Shown: positions 38,944 through 47,651, numbered from the stretch's first letter. The stretch is DNA of 64,000 bases from Clostridia bacterium (GCA_017509785.1 JAFWOT010000012.1:381476-445475); one strand, 5' to 3'. The notes: generated from the sequence alone by a model not told the origin. Numbers and translations are program-made.

Positions 38944-39426
38944 ATGCTAAAACTTGTTCGCTTTGATTTGCGCAATCCTGCTGAGTGGAATGAATTCTAC
39001 AATCTGTTTTCTGCGTATTTGGAAGAAGTATGCGATGATGATGAATACCAGGAAGAAATCGCTGATTTACATGACGAAACACTGAATAGTCATATGATCG
39101 AGCAAACACAGCAAGAACATAACCCATACTTTGTCATGCGTATTGTGCTGAATGAAGAAAGTGTGGGTCTAATCACCTATTCCTATAATGAAAAGTGCTT
39201 TCTTGGGTTCATAAACAACTTCTATGTCTGCCCCGAACAGAGAAGCAAAGGCATAGGCTCTACTGTTTTACGCATGGTAGAAACCCACCTGTCGGAGCTT
39301 GGTGCAAAGCAAGTTGACCTAAACCCTGAAGAGAAAGCAAAGCCATTCTATGTTCGCAATGGATTTGTTCAAACACGCACGACTATCGATGGTGAGCAAG
39401 TTTTCGGAAAGAAAATAAAAGAGTAA
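38944..39426 (+). CDS. GNAT family N-acetyltransferase
   Basis: A 160-residue acetyl-CoA-dependent acetyltransferase. The acetyl-CoA loop reads RSKGIGSTVLRMVETHL (about 101-117) after the beta-4 strand NNFYVCPEQ, and the ending KPFYVRNGFVQTRTTIDG is the usual beta-6/7 region. The acceptor is unknown. The gene is clearly AT-richer than its neighbours and sits in a patch with a broken small gene and another fragment, which suggests horizontal gain. AAAGGTGA precedes the ATG. Confidence 0.88.
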   Translation: MLKLVRFDLRNPAEWNEFYNLFSAYLEEVCDDDEYQEEIADLHDETLNSHMIEQTQQEHNPYFVMRIVLNEESVGLITYSYNEKCFLGFINNFYVCPEQRSKGIGSTVLRMVETHLSELGAKQVDLNPEEKAKPFYVRNGFVQTRTTIDGEQVFGKKIKE

Positions 39427-39489
39427 ACCAGAGGTCTTCTGCATATTGCGGCGGCCAACGGCCTCTGGTGCGTAGCTAAACGGTCGGTA

Positions 39490-39594
39490 ATGCTACGCGA
39501 ATTGCAATATGAGAAAAGCAGTATTCGGGGAGATCTGCTGACAAACGAAAAAGCGGTTTCGGATATTCTAAAGTTCATTGGTAAAATCTTTTAA
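39490..39594 (+). pseudogene. 34-codon remnant, unknown
   Basis: ATG at 39490 opens a 34-residue frame (MLRELQYEKSSIRG, then LTNEKAVSDILKFIGKIF) ending at TAA. No ribosome site is present, and it reads like the C-terminal end of a longer protein. It lies in the AT-richer patch downstream of the acetyltransferase. The 384-bp gap 39427-39810 otherwise holds a CGTAGC/GCTACG hairpin (39474-39500), a GGATTTTG/CAAAATCC hairpin and a strong terminator. Confidence 0.35.
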
Positions 39595-39657
39595 GTAAAA
39601 TTAACAAATTCCCGTTTGTGGGCAGACCTTTTATTGTCCGCAGATATAACGAGCATC

Positions 39658-39678
39658 GGATTTTGCCCCACAAAATCC
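39658..39678. repeat. short palindrome GGATTTTG-CCCCA-CAAAATCC
   Basis: An 8-bp perfect inverted repeat with a 5-base loop at the end of the acquired patch. Its core TTTTGCCCCACAAAA is also found in the stem-loop after icd at 5626-5640. Confidence 0.6.
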
Positions 39679-39692
39679 AAACAAATCCGACA

Positions 39693-39725
39693 AAACCGGC
39701 GTGACCGCAGCGGTCACGCCGGTTT
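39693..39725. terminator. strong hairpin terminator
   Basis: AAACCGGCGTGACCGC and GCGGTCACGCCGGTTT are fully complementary over 16 bp around a single A. It closes the patch on the plus strand and could end the lipoprotein gene transcribed from the other side. Confidence 0.8.
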
Positions 39726-39810
39726 CATATCCTTTTGAGCCGGTGATTGCCGCCTCAAAACAACTTCTTTATGGAGTACGCCCCGACGGCGCCGTTTTTA
39801 TTTGCCTTTT

Positions 39811-40659
39811 TTACCCGAGAGCCTTTATGAATTCTATCAGCGCGGGCAGATCGCCCTTGACTTTTTCGAACCCTTCCTCAGAGCCGAAAAGCGAGGAGAA
39901 GCTTTCCGTATAGGTGAGCTTCGAATGCAGGACAACGACGTTCTTGCGCTCATCGGAAGCGGCGCTGCGGCTCAGATCGCAGATGACGATATCCTTGTCC
40001 TTCAGATTGAGGCGCATGGAGGCCTCGGCTCCGGAGGCTTCGCGGAGACCGTCGCGCATCACGACCTCCTTATCCGTGCTGAACAGCAGGAACGACTTCT
40101 CCCAGATCTCATTCACGCGGGCGGTGACGGAGGCCGCGGAGGCAGCGTCGAATCCTTCGCCCGAAGTGATGACCGTGCCGGCCTCCTCCGTGACTTCAAG
40201 GGCTCCGTCCTTCAGACGGATGAGCTTATAAGCTATCGTGAGAGAGCCTTCCGAAAGAACCGGCGCGTACTCGAAGAGAGTATCCTGCCCCCCGATATCG
40301 GCGATCGCGTAGGATATCGCGCCCTCGCCGGAGAGCGTCATCGTGTCGAGCGGGAACTCCTTTCCGTCGGCTGTTACGACGACGGGCGCGGCGGAGCCGT
40401 TCTTGATCAGCGCCGCGGTATCGAGCTCTATCGTCTCCTGTTCGCCGTCGGAATCGAGATCGGCGTGCGCGAGATAGACGGTCTTTTCAGGGGCCGGCGC
40501 GTGGGTCGCGGAGGGAGCTCTTGTTGGGTCGGCGCCGGGACGGATGATCTCACCCTCGCCGCTGCCGGGCTTCCTGCCGCCAATGGAGCAGCCCGCAAAA
40601 GCTGCCGCAAACAGTACCGCGCAAAGCACGGAGGCCGCGCGTATGATTCCTTTTTTCAT
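39811..40659 (-). CDS. lipoprotein of unknown function
   Basis: A 282-residue lipoprotein with lipobox FAGC (Cys about residue 24) and a short Gly/Pro/Thr linker. The mature part contains AHADLDSDGEQETIELDTAAL, a pattern of an FG-GAP/calcium-loop type seen also in the lipoprotein at 2544, and later SLTIAYKLIRLKDGALEVTEEAG and SSLFGSEEGFEKVKGDLPALIEFIKAL. The ATG at 40659 starts a typical MKKGIIRAAS signal peptide; the earlier start at 40728 does not. No function recognised. Confidence 0.78.
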   Translation of the reverse strand: MKKGIIRAASVLCAVLFAAAFAGCSIGGRKPGSGEGEIIRPGADPTRAPSATHAPAPEKTVYLAHADLDSDGEQETIELDTAALIKNGSAAPVVVTADGKEFPLDTMTLSGEGAISYAIADIGGQDTLFEYAPVLSEGSLTIAYKLIRLKDGALEVTEEAGTVITSGEGFDAASAASVTARVNEIWEKSFLLFSTDKEVVMRDGLREASGAEASMRLNLKDKDIVICDLSRSAASDERKNVVVLHSKLTYTESFSSLFGSEEGFEKVKGDLPALIEFIKALG

Positions 40660-40763
40660 TGAGTATTCCGAGCCTTTCCGACGGGTGTTCCCCGCCATTT
40701 GTGATATAAGACCGCGGACGCCCCGCACGGGACGCCACGGTGACGAAGCCGAAAAACGGGCGA

Positions 40764-41123
40764 TCAGCGTCTTTTCTTTCTGTTCTTTCTGCCGCTCCTC
40801 GGGGCGGTCCCGTACTCCGGGTCGGTCGTTTCGGGTATTTCCGGAACGCCGGGCCGCACGGCTTCGGGCTCCGCGGGAGGAGGCGCCGTGAGCTCGTTCG
40901 CGCGGGAAGCGAAATCCGCCCTTGCAAGGCTTGCCGAGAGCATGTCGTTCGTCATTCGCGCGTCCGTAAGCTCCTGCGAGAGGGTGAGCTTCAATACGTC
41001 GATGGTGTTGTTGAGCCTGTCGAATTCCTTTATGACCTCATCGAGGAAAGCATCCACCGCGACGGGATCGTACCCGAAGAGCGAATGCGGGAAAACCTTG
41101 TTGATAACGTCGTCTCTGTTCAT
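40764..41123 (-). CDS. DivIVA domain protein
   Basis: A 119-residue protein with the N-terminal DivIVA/GpsB module: VFPHSLFGYDPVAVDAFLDEVIKEFDRL, the lipid-binding turn and first coiled coil (about 10-60). The C-terminus is Pro-rich and ends in a basic stretch (SGRKNRKKRR), with no long second coiled coil, so it is shorter than B. subtilis DivIVA. DivIVA proteins bind curved membrane at division sites and poles. It is last in the yggS-sepF-divIVA order conserved among Firmicutes. Confidence 0.9.
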   Translation of the reverse strand: MNRDDVINKVFPHSLFGYDPVAVDAFLDEVIKEFDRLNNTIDVLKLTLSQELTDARMTNDMLSASLARADFASRANELTAPPPAEPEAVRPGVPEIPETTDPEYGTAPRSGRKNRKKRR

Positions 41124-41180
41124 TTGAGGACCTTCCTTGGGGGATTCGGGGCCGGGGCTTTCGCCCCGACCCCCTTGGGC

Positions 41181-41612
41181 TTACTCCTTGAAACCGTCGG
41201 AGTTGCCGATGATCTCGTAGTCGGCGGGTACTACTGCAAAAATCTTTGCGGAGATCTTGCGGATGTCTCCGCCCATCGCGCTGCACGCGCCCGACATGAA
41301 GTCGAGTATCCTCTGGGCAACGTCGATCTCGATGTTCTCCAGATTGAGGATGATGGGCTTGCGGCTCTTGAGGTTGTCGATGATACTCATGGTATCCTCG
41401 TAGCTGACCGGCCTGTAGACGATCAGCTTGCTGCGTGCGTTCGAACCGGGCATCTCGACGATCTTGCCCCGGCTGCGCTCGCGGCGCTTCTCCTCGCGGG
41501 CTGCAATGGGTTCGAGCTCCTGCTCCTCTTCGAGGACGACGTCATCGAGTTCTTCATCCTCGACCACGTCAAACCCGAACCAGTTTCTGAGTTTGCTTGC
41601 TACGTTTGCCAT
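41181..41612 (-). CDS. sepF: cell division protein SepF
   Basis: SepF polymerises into rings that tether and bundle FtsZ at the membrane. The 143-residue protein starts MANVASKLRNWFGF, an amphipathic membrane-targeting helix, followed by an acidic linker and the DUF552 core (KLIVYRPVSYEDTMSIIDNLKSRKPIILNLENIEIDVAQRILDFMSG, about 63-110). GGAGG lies 8 bases upstream of the ATG at 41612; the frame begins 15 bp earlier without a ribosome site. Confidence 0.96.
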   Translation of the reverse strand: MANVASKLRNWFGFDVVEDEELDDVVLEEEQELEPIAAREEKRRERSRGKIVEMPGSNARSKLIVYRPVSYEDTMSIIDNLKSRKPIILNLENIEIDVAQRILDFMSGACSAMGGDIRKISAKIFAVVPADYEIIGNSDGFKE

Positions 41613-41717
41613 TTTTCTTTCCTCCAAACTTTTTTCGTTGGCACTTGGAGAAAATTTGTTTAGCCTTTCGGCAATACGCGGGCGCTGTGTGTATATGTCG
41701 CCGCGTAACGTTTTCGG

Positions 41718-42425
41718 CTAATTGTAATGCCTCGGACCGAATATGGCAGAGCCGACCCTGACCATGTTCGCCCCCTCCGCTATCGCGGAGATATAATCAC
41801 CGCTCATGCCCATGGAGAGCAGTTCCATCGAGACGTTCCGGAGCTTCAGCTCCTTCGCGTTCTCGAAGAGCTCCCGCTGCTTTTTGAAGTAATATGCCGC
41901 CTCGCTCCCCGCCGAGGGAGGAATGCACATCAGCCCCTTTACAGCGATATTGGACATGCCGGAAATTACCTTTAAAAGTTCCGGGAGTTCTTCGGGAAGA
42001 ATGCCCGCCTTCTGCGGTTCGTTCCCGATGTTTATTTCAACGAGACAATCCTGCCTGAGGCCGTGCCGGCCCGCAAGACGGTCTATCTCGGAGAAGGCTT
42101 CGACCCTGTCGGCGGATTGGATGAGATCCGCCCGACCGATGAGGTATTTCACCTTGTTGAGCTGGAGCTGACCTATAAAATGCGTCCTCTGCCCGTGGGC
42201 CCTGAAGAAATCGTATTTATCTCTCAGCTCCTGGGCGCGGTTTTCCCCCACCTCGAGGCAGCCCGCCTCAAGCGCGGGAAGTATGCGCTCCGTTTCAACG
42301 AATTTCGTGACGGCTATGAGCCGCACCGCCCCGGGGCTCCTGCCGGACTTCACCGCCGCTTCGGCGACGTTATCCCGCACCCTGCGAAAATTCTCCGCGA
42401 TGAGATTCAGCGTTTCCTGTTCCAA
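41718..42425 (-). CDS. yggS: PLP homeostasis protein, YggS/PLPBP family
   Basis: A 235-residue alanine-racemase-fold protein that binds PLP without catalysis and helps control free PLP. Landmarks: RLIAVTKFVETERI with the PLP lysine (about K41), VGENRAQELRDKY, THFIGQLQLNKVKYL, VKGLMCIPP and LSMGMSGDYISAIAEGANMVRVGSAIFG. It overlaps the end of the HlyD-like gene by 19 bp and precedes sepF, the order found in many Firmicutes. Confidence 0.95.
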   Translation of the reverse strand: MEQETLNLIAENFRRVRDNVAEAAVKSGRSPGAVRLIAVTKFVETERILPALEAGCLEVGENRAQELRDKYDFFRAHGQRTHFIGQLQLNKVKYLIGRADLIQSADRVEAFSEIDRLAGRHGLRQDCLVEINIGNEPQKAGILPEELPELLKVISGMSNIAVKGLMCIPPSAGSEAAYYFKKQRELFENAKELKLRNVSMELLSMGMSGDYISAIAEGANMVRVGSAIFGPRHYN

Positions 42426-43618
42426 TAGCTCGCCCCCTCCGTGATCGGGTCGTTTTCGGAATGCGCCCTTATTATGGCGTATCCGTCCCCGACCGCAAGA
42501 ATGTCTATTTCAACTGCATGATGCGCGCCCGAGCGGATGAGCTCGAGATACGGCTTATGCTCCTCGAAAACTATGGCGTTTGATTTGACCTTCACGCCCG
42601 AGACCGCCGCACGGACGTTGACCTTGACGGCCCTTACCTCGATGAGATCGCCGAGCGGCTCGTCAAACTCGATCAGGTTCACGATCTCATCCCCGCTGAC
42701 GAAGGGCTCCCGCGCGACTCCGTGATGGGAGCCGTGACCGTTGATCTCCACATCGTATTCCACGCCCTCTGCGAGGCGCTTCAGGGTATCGCCCTTCAGC
42801 GTGAACGCGAGGAACCATTTATCGTTATTCACGACGCGGCAGACCCTGGTCGCGTCATCGGCCGTCCATGTGGATGCGGCGCTCTCCTTTACGGCCCTGT
42901 TAATGAGGTTTGACGAGAGCATGCCGAGCTTTTCGACGTTCATCGCCTGCTCGTATCCGTCAAAATAATAGCTGACCCTTCCGCCCCTTTCGGCGTAGAT
43001 ATCCTCCGTCCAGGCGGTGATGAGATCCTCGGCGGCGTCCGCCGAAGCGTAGAGCTGCCGCAGGGATTCCGTCTCCTGCACCTTGCCGCGCAGATACTCC
43101 GTCCTCTCCTTGAGGAGGGAATCGAGGCTCCTGTAGATGGATTCGAGATCCTCGCCCGAGCGGTGCATCACACAGGCCTCTATGCGCTTTTTGACCCCGT
43201 CTATTGATTCGTTGAGCTCGTCCAGCTTCGGATCCTTAGTGGAGCCTATGCGCTCCATCTGGGCGGCATAGACCTCCTCGCGCTTATTGAGGAGGGACTG
43301 CATGAGCTCGTCGCTGTAGCCGAGCTTGTACGCGACGGCGACCAGATCCCCGCCGGAGACGGATTCGCCCTCCTCGAACATGAAGTCCGTCCTCGCGAGC
43401 TCGGAGGTCACGTGGGTGAACTCATCGCGGATTATGACGGCGTTCACGTCGGTGAGCGAATAGCTCATATAGCCCGCTTCGGCGGCCTCCTCGCGCCCGT
43501 TGTGAAGGAACGTATACAGCACGAAAGCTATCGCCCCCAGAAGCAGTACTATGGCGGCTATCATCCACGGGCTGACGCGGACGCGCTTCTTTTTCTTTCG
43601 CTTCTTTCTGATTATCAT
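42407..43618 (-). CDS. HlyD-like membrane protein (DUF-type adaptor)
   Basis: A 403-residue protein with a highly basic N-terminus (KKRKKKKRVR), one TM (about 18-38) and an extracytoplasmic region. A barrel/lipoyl-like segment (EEGESVSGGDLVAVAYKLGYSD) leads to a coiled coil (about 105-190), then beta-rich parts, as in HlyD-type adaptors. Partner transporter genes are absent. Relatives occur next to yggS-sepF in Clostridia and may act in division or wall assembly (inference). It overlaps the dUTPase stop by 1 bp (TAATG). Confidence 0.75.
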   Translation of the reverse strand: MIIRKKRKKKKRVRVSPWMIAAIVLLLGAIAFVLYTFLHNGREEAAEAGYMSYSLTDVNAVIIRDEFTHVTSELARTDFMFEEGESVSGGDLVAVAYKLGYSDELMQSLLNKREEVYAAQMERIGSTKDPKLDELNESIDGVKKRIEACVMHRSGEDLESIYRSLDSLLKERTEYLRGKVQETESLRQLYASADAAEDLITAWTEDIYAERGGRVSYYFDGYEQAMNVEKLGMLSSNLINRAVKESAASTWTADDATRVCRVVNNDKWFLAFTLKGDTLKRLAEGVEYDVEINGHGSHHGVAREPFVSGDEIVNLIEFDEPLGDLIEVRAVKVNVRAAVSGVKVKSNAIVFEEHKPYLELIRSGAHHAVEIDILAVGDGYAIIRAHSENDPITEGASYWNRKR

Positions 43619-43998
43619 TAACGGTCTGCCTCTGTGACGTCATATCCCTTTCTTTGGGATCTGCCGTACTGCCTGTCAAAATTCTCTTTGTTTTTTGCGA
43701 TATAGCCCTCGTAGAGCCTGTCCGGATCGAGCCCTGCCCTTATGCACATGCTGACGAAGAAGTGCAGTATATCGACGAGCTCGCCGTGGAGCGAAGCTTC
43801 GTCAACTGGCTTCGCGTTCTTCCACCATTTGAAATTGACCTCGTCAAGGAGCTCCGCAAGCTCCGATATCATGGCGAGCACGTCCTTCTGGATCCACTGC
43901 TCCATCGGGTAATCGAGCCCGCGCCTCTGCTGTATGTCGCTGTCAAGCTGATGCTGAAGCTCGAAAATAACGTCGAGCTTGTCCTTGCCTTCGATCAT
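43618..43998 (-). CDS. dimeric all-alpha dUTPase (dUTPase_2 family)
   Basis: Hydrolyses dUTP to dUMP and pyrophosphate, keeping uracil out of DNA. The 126-residue protein belongs to the all-helical MazG-related group: SELAELLDEVNFKWWK provides the Glu metal ligands and KWWK the typical aromatic stretch, and ELVDILHFFVSMCIRAGL the second metal-binding Glu/Asp pair. It is clearly unlike trimeric beta dUTPases. It lies 24 bp after the M16 protease gene. Confidence 0.9.
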   Translation of the reverse strand: MIEGKDKLDVIFELQHQLDSDIQQRRGLDYPMEQWIQKDVLAMISELAELLDEVNFKWWKNAKPVDEASLHGELVDILHFFVSMCIRAGLDPDRLYEGYIAKNKENFDRQYGRSQRKGYDVTEADR

Positions 43999-44022
43999 GG
44001 TAAATACCCCTTTAAAAATCGC

Positions 44023-45285
44023 TTATTCGCAGAGCAGTATCCGCCGCAGTTCATCCTCCTGCCCGGAGATCCTTCCGACGACGGCGGCGCTGACGTCCTC
44101 CTCCGAGCAAATGACGGGAAGCACGGAGAGTATGCTCTCCCTCGTCACAGCCTCGATGTTGGCGATGACCTCGGCTTCCGTGAGTATCCTGCCGTTCATG
44201 AGCTCCGCCCTTCCGAGCGCAGAGCAGCGCGAAACGGTTGACTCCCTTGACATGAGAAAGCTCGATATGAGCTGCTGCTTCGAACGCTCGAGCTCCGCTT
44301 CGGAAACGCCTTCCGAAAGCGCCGCGGAAAGCTCCTCCCGCATGAGGCGGGCTACCTCCGCCGCGTTCTCGGGGCCGGTGCCCGCATAGAGAGTCACGAA
44401 TCCGGAATCCGCATAGGTCGTCGGGTAGGCGTAAACGGAGTAGGCGAGGCCCTTTTCCTCTCTTATCTTCTGGAAGAGACGGCTGCTCATCGAGCCGCCG
44501 AAGGCGTTCGAGAAGACGAGCTGAGCGTAGCTCTCGGGCGTGTCCTTCCTGAAACCGGGGAGGCAAACGCATATATGCGCCTGCTCGATATCCTTGAAGG
44601 CGGCAGCGAACCTTCTGCCGGGGATATGCTTCCCGAACGGGGTGCGGGGAACGCTCCTCTCCCCGAAAGCGGAGAATTTATCCTCAAGCATGGGGATCAG
44701 CTCGCTTTCGCTGAAGCTCCCCGCGACGGATATGACCATATCCTCCGGACGGTAGAGCCTGCCCATGTATGAGACGAGCTTCTCCCTTGTGAAGGAGCGG
44801 ACGCTTCCCGCCGTGCCGAGTATGGGCTTCGCAAGGGGATCCCCCTCGTAGAAGGCGGCCGTCGCGAGCTCGTTGACGAGATCCTCGGGGGTGTCCTCCG
44901 TCATGGAGATCTCCTCCAGAACGACGCCCTTCTCGCGCTCGATATCCTCCGGCGCGAGAGAAGCATTGCAGACGAGATCGGAGAGTATGTCCGTGAGTAC
45001 GGCGGCGTCACGCCGCAGGACGCGCCCGTAAAAGCAGGTGCATTCCTTGCCAGTAAATGCGTTCAGGTTCCCGCCAACGGCGTCCATCTCCTCGGCGATA
45101 ACAGCTGCCGAGCGGGTGCGGGTGCCCTTGAAGAGCATATGCTCTATGAAATGGGCCGCGCCCGATTCGCCCTCGTCCTCATAGACGGATCCGGCGTTTA
45201 TCCAAACCCCCATCGAAACGGAGCTGAACCCGGGCATTTCCTGCGCGGCGACGCGCGTCCCGTTGGGGAGCCGATGCTTTAGCAT
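44023..45285 (-). CDS. M16 family zinc protease (processing-peptidase type)
   Basis: A 420-residue inverzincin peptidase. The N-terminal catalytic half has GAAHFIEHMLFKGT with the HxxEH motif (about 52-56) and the third zinc Glu about 75 residues later in EREKGVVLEEI. The C-half has the Arg/Tyr substrate pair region KGLAYSVYAYPTTYADSG. The closest known types are the Bacillus YmxG/MlpA proteases. The ATG at 45285 starts MLKHRLPNGTRV as in the family; a start at 45357 adds an unrelated stretch. It is first in the run to divIVA. Confidence 0.93.
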   Translation of the reverse strand: MLKHRLPNGTRVAAQEMPGFSSVSMGVWINAGSVYEDEGESGAAHFIEHMLFKGTRTRSAAVIAEEMDAVGGNLNAFTGKECTCFYGRVLRRDAAVLTDILSDLVCNASLAPEDIEREKGVVLEEISMTEDTPEDLVNELATAAFYEGDPLAKPILGTAGSVRSFTREKLVSYMGRLYRPEDMVISVAGSFSESELIPMLEDKFSAFGERSVPRTPFGKHIPGRRFAAAFKDIEQAHICVCLPGFRKDTPESYAQLVFSNAFGGSMSSRLFQKIREEKGLAYSVYAYPTTYADSGFVTLYAGTGPENAAEVARLMREELSAALSEGVSEAELERSKQQLISSFLMSRESTVSRCSALGRAELMNGRILTEAEVIANIEAVTRESILSVLPVICSEEDVSAAVVGRISGQEDELRRILLCE

Positions 45286-45402
45286 ATCTTCATCCTTCTT
45301 TCCACAGGTCGAGTTTGCGCTGAACGCGGCGGCTTTATTCCCCGCTTTCCCACGCAAGATCCCGAGCCCGCGGGCAAGAGTTCCTTTTCAGACTTATACA
45401 CA

Positions 45403-46035
45403 TTAATTATACAACATTTTGTGTATAGATACAATATCCAATCCCATATTTTTTATTTTTTCGAGAAAAAAAGGCAGCTGTGCGGCGAAAGCCTCGGTCG
45501 GTTCGGCGGCGACGGTCCCTCCGTTCAGGGAAGTCCTGCCTATCCCATTCCACGAGGCTCCCGCCGGGAGCTCGACCGTCGGCACTATGATTGTGAGCCC
45601 GAGCCGCCCGGCCTCGCGCTCCTCGTTTACGGGAAGATCCCTCCCCGCGATCAGAAAAGCCGGCCTCTCCCCCGTCACGGCGGAAAGCCTCTCCAATGCG
45701 CCGCCGACGGGTTCGCCGTCATAAAGGAGGGCCGTCGTATGACCTCGGGCGGCTATATCGTAAACGAGCTTCGGCGCGGCGCGCGCGGTCTCCGCAGTGA
45801 CCGCAAAGCACGCGGGGACCCCGGCGCTTTCAAGCGTATCGAGTATGGAAGACGCGGCTTTGGCCTCCCACGGGAGCTTAATTATGAGCCCTATCGCGCC
45901 CTCCTCGCCGGAGAGGTATACCGGCCCCGCGCTTGCCGCGGCGAGCTTTACGACCGAAACGGGCGACACGAGCGCCAGATACACGAGCGCCGCGATAAGA
46001 AGTATCGCAGCGTCAACGAGTCTTTTACGATCCAT
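45403..46035 (-). CDS. polysaccharide deacetylase-like protein, probably inactive
   Basis: A 210-residue protein with an N-terminal TM (about 7-28). The outer domain resembles the NodB/PdaB fold: ILDTLESAGVPACFAVTAETARAAPKLVYDIAARGHTTALLYDG fits the first helix-strand units, and GLTIIVPTVEL the later ones. The catalytic Asp-Asp and His-x-x-x-His residues of active deacetylases are not seen, so activity is doubtful. A sigma-E-type promoter upstream suggests a mother-cell role in spore cortex or coat. Identification is tentative. Confidence 0.6.
   Translation of the reverse strand: MDRKRLVDAAILLIAALVYLALVSPVSVVKLAAASAGPVYLSGEEGAIGLIIKLPWEAKAASSILDTLESAGVPACFAVTAETARAAPKLVYDIAARGHTTALLYDGEPVGGALERLSAVTGERPAFLIAGRDLPVNEEREAGRLGLTIIVPTVELPAGASWNGIGRTSLNGGTVAAEPTEAFAAQLPFFLEKIKNMGLDIVSIHKMLYN
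45406..45434 (-). promoter_or_regulatory. promoter of the M16 operon with an inverted repeat
   Basis: TTGTAT (45429-45434), 17 bp, TATAAT (45406-45411), overlapping the last codons of the upstream gene. TATACACA (45395-45402) and TGTGTATA (45420-45427) flank the -10 box as an 8-bp inverted repeat, a possible operator. Confidence 0.6.
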
Positions 46036-46061
46036 GCGTTTCTCCTTCGTGCTTTTTCCAT

Positions 46062-46090
46062 ACTGTATGCGCAGGTTCGGACGAGTATTC
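46062..46090 (-). promoter_or_regulatory. candidate sigma-E promoter of the deacetylase-like gene
   Basis: GAATACT (46084-46090), 14 bp, CATACAGT (46062-46069), matching KMATATT at 6/7 and CATACAHT at 7/8. Confidence 0.7.
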
Positions 46091-46143
46091 CGCGCCCGGC
46101 GGAGGCGGAAAAATCAAAATTTTGTTTTCCTGCCGTTTGGGGG

Positions 46144-46172
46144 TTGATTCCGCCCGAATAAAATGGTAAATT
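46144..46172 (+). promoter_or_regulatory. promoter of the M18 aminopeptidase gene
   Basis: TTGATT (46144-46149), 17 bp, TAAATT (46167-46172). Confidence 0.55.
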
Positions 46173-46245
46173 ATAGCCGACAGAGCGCGGCGCACCGCCC
46201 GCGGCGCCGCCGAAAAAGATCGAAGCCGGGCAGGAAAGGCATCAT

Positions 46246-47631
46246 ATGGAAAGAGAAAACGCATGGAAGAAATACGACGATCCCGCAATGAAGGAGCTTG
46301 AGGCGGTCTCCGCCAATTACAGGCGCTTCCTCGACAGCGGCAAGACCGAGCGCGAGTGCGCCGAATACGCCATTGCCATGGCCGAGAAGAACGGCTACGC
46401 CTCCCTTGAGGAAGCGATCAGGGCAGGAAAGAAGCTCGAGCCCGGCGCAAAGCTCTGGGCCTCCCCCATGGGAAAGACCATCATGCTCTTCATCATCGGG
46501 CGCGAGCCGCTTGAGAACGGCATGAACATCGTCGGCGCTCATATCGACAGCCCGCGCATGGATCTCAAACAGAACCCCCTTTATGAGGACAGCGACCTCG
46601 CCTACCTCGACACGCATTATTACGGCGGCATCAAGAAGTATCAGTGGGTCACCCTGCCCCTTGCGCTGCACGGCGTCGTCTGCAAAAAGGACGGTACGAA
46701 GGTGAACGTAGTCGTCGGCGAGGATGAGGACGATCCCGTGCTCTGCATCTCCGATCTGCTCATCCACCTCTCCGCGGAGCAGCTCCAGAAGAAGGGCGCC
46801 GAGGTCATCGGCGGCGAGGATCTGAACCTCATCATCGGCGGCAGGCCCCTGAAGGACACCGAGGAGAAGGAGGCCGTCAAGGCGAACGTCCTCAACATTC
46901 TCAAAGAAAAGTACGATTTCGAGGAGGAGGATTTCCTCTCCGCCGAGATCGAGGTAGTCCCCGCAGGCCGTGCGCGTGAGCTCGGCCTTGACAGGAGCAT
47001 GATCCTTGGCTACGGCCACGACGACCGCGTCTGCGCCTATGCTGAGCTCGAGGCCATTTTCGGCATCGAGGGCGTGCCCGCCCGCACCGTCTGCTGCCTC
47101 TTTGCCGACAAGGAGGAGATCGGTTCCGTCGGCGCTACCGGCATGCAGGCCAAGTATTTTGAGAACGCCTTCGCGGAGCTGATGAACCTCACCGGCGAAT
47201 ACTGCGACCTCAAGCTGAGGCGCGGGCTCGCCAATTCGAAGATGCTCTCCTGCGACGTTTCCGCGGGCTACGACCCCAACTTCGCTTCCGTATTCGAGAA
47301 GAAGAATTCCGCCTTCCTCGGGCGCGGCGTGTGCTTCAATAAGTACACCGGCGCGAGGGGCAAGTCCGGCTCCAACGACGCCAACGCCGAGTACATGGCC
47401 GAGGTAAGAAAGATAATGGACGACGCGAACGTCTCCTTCCAGACCGCCGAGCTCGGCCGCGTCGACGCGGGCGGCGGCGGGACCATCGCCTACATCTGCG
47501 CCCTCTACTGCATGAACGTGATCGATTCCGGCGTCGCCGTGCTCTCGATGCACGCTCCGTGGGAGATCATCTCCAAAGCCGACCTCTACGAGGCCGTGAA
47601 GGGCTATCGCGCGTTCCTCGTAAACGCGTAA
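46246..47631 (+). CDS. M18 family aminopeptidase
   Basis: A 461-residue cytosolic aminopeptidase with two zinc ions, forming a large dodecamer in known members. Seen are NIVGAHIDSPRMDLKQNPLYED (first His/Asp), ILGYGHDDRVCAYA (bridging Asp), CLFADKEEIGSVGATG (catalytic Glu pair) and SMHAPWEIISKADLYEAVKGY near the end (last His). It favours acidic or neutral N-terminal residues in family members. AGGAAAGG precedes the ATG. Monocistronic. Confidence 0.95.
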   Translation: MERENAWKKYDDPAMKELEAVSANYRRFLDSGKTERECAEYAIAMAEKNGYASLEEAIRAGKKLEPGAKLWASPMGKTIMLFIIGREPLENGMNIVGAHIDSPRMDLKQNPLYEDSDLAYLDTHYYGGIKKYQWVTLPLALHGVVCKKDGTKVNVVVGEDEDDPVLCISDLLIHLSAEQLQKKGAEVIGGEDLNLIIGGRPLKDTEEKEAVKANVLNILKEKYDFEEEDFLSAEIEVVPAGRARELGLDRSMILGYGHDDRVCAYAELEAIFGIEGVPARTVCCLFADKEEIGSVGATGMQAKYFENAFAELMNLTGEYCDLKLRRGLANSKMLSCDVSAGYDPNFASVFEKKNSAFLGRGVCFNKYTGARGKSGSNDANAEYMAEVRKIMDDANVSFQTAELGRVDAGGGGTIAYICALYCMNVIDSGVAVLSMHAPWEIISKADLYEAVKGYRAFLVNA

Positions 47632-47651
47632 GCAATAACGAACAACGTAAA

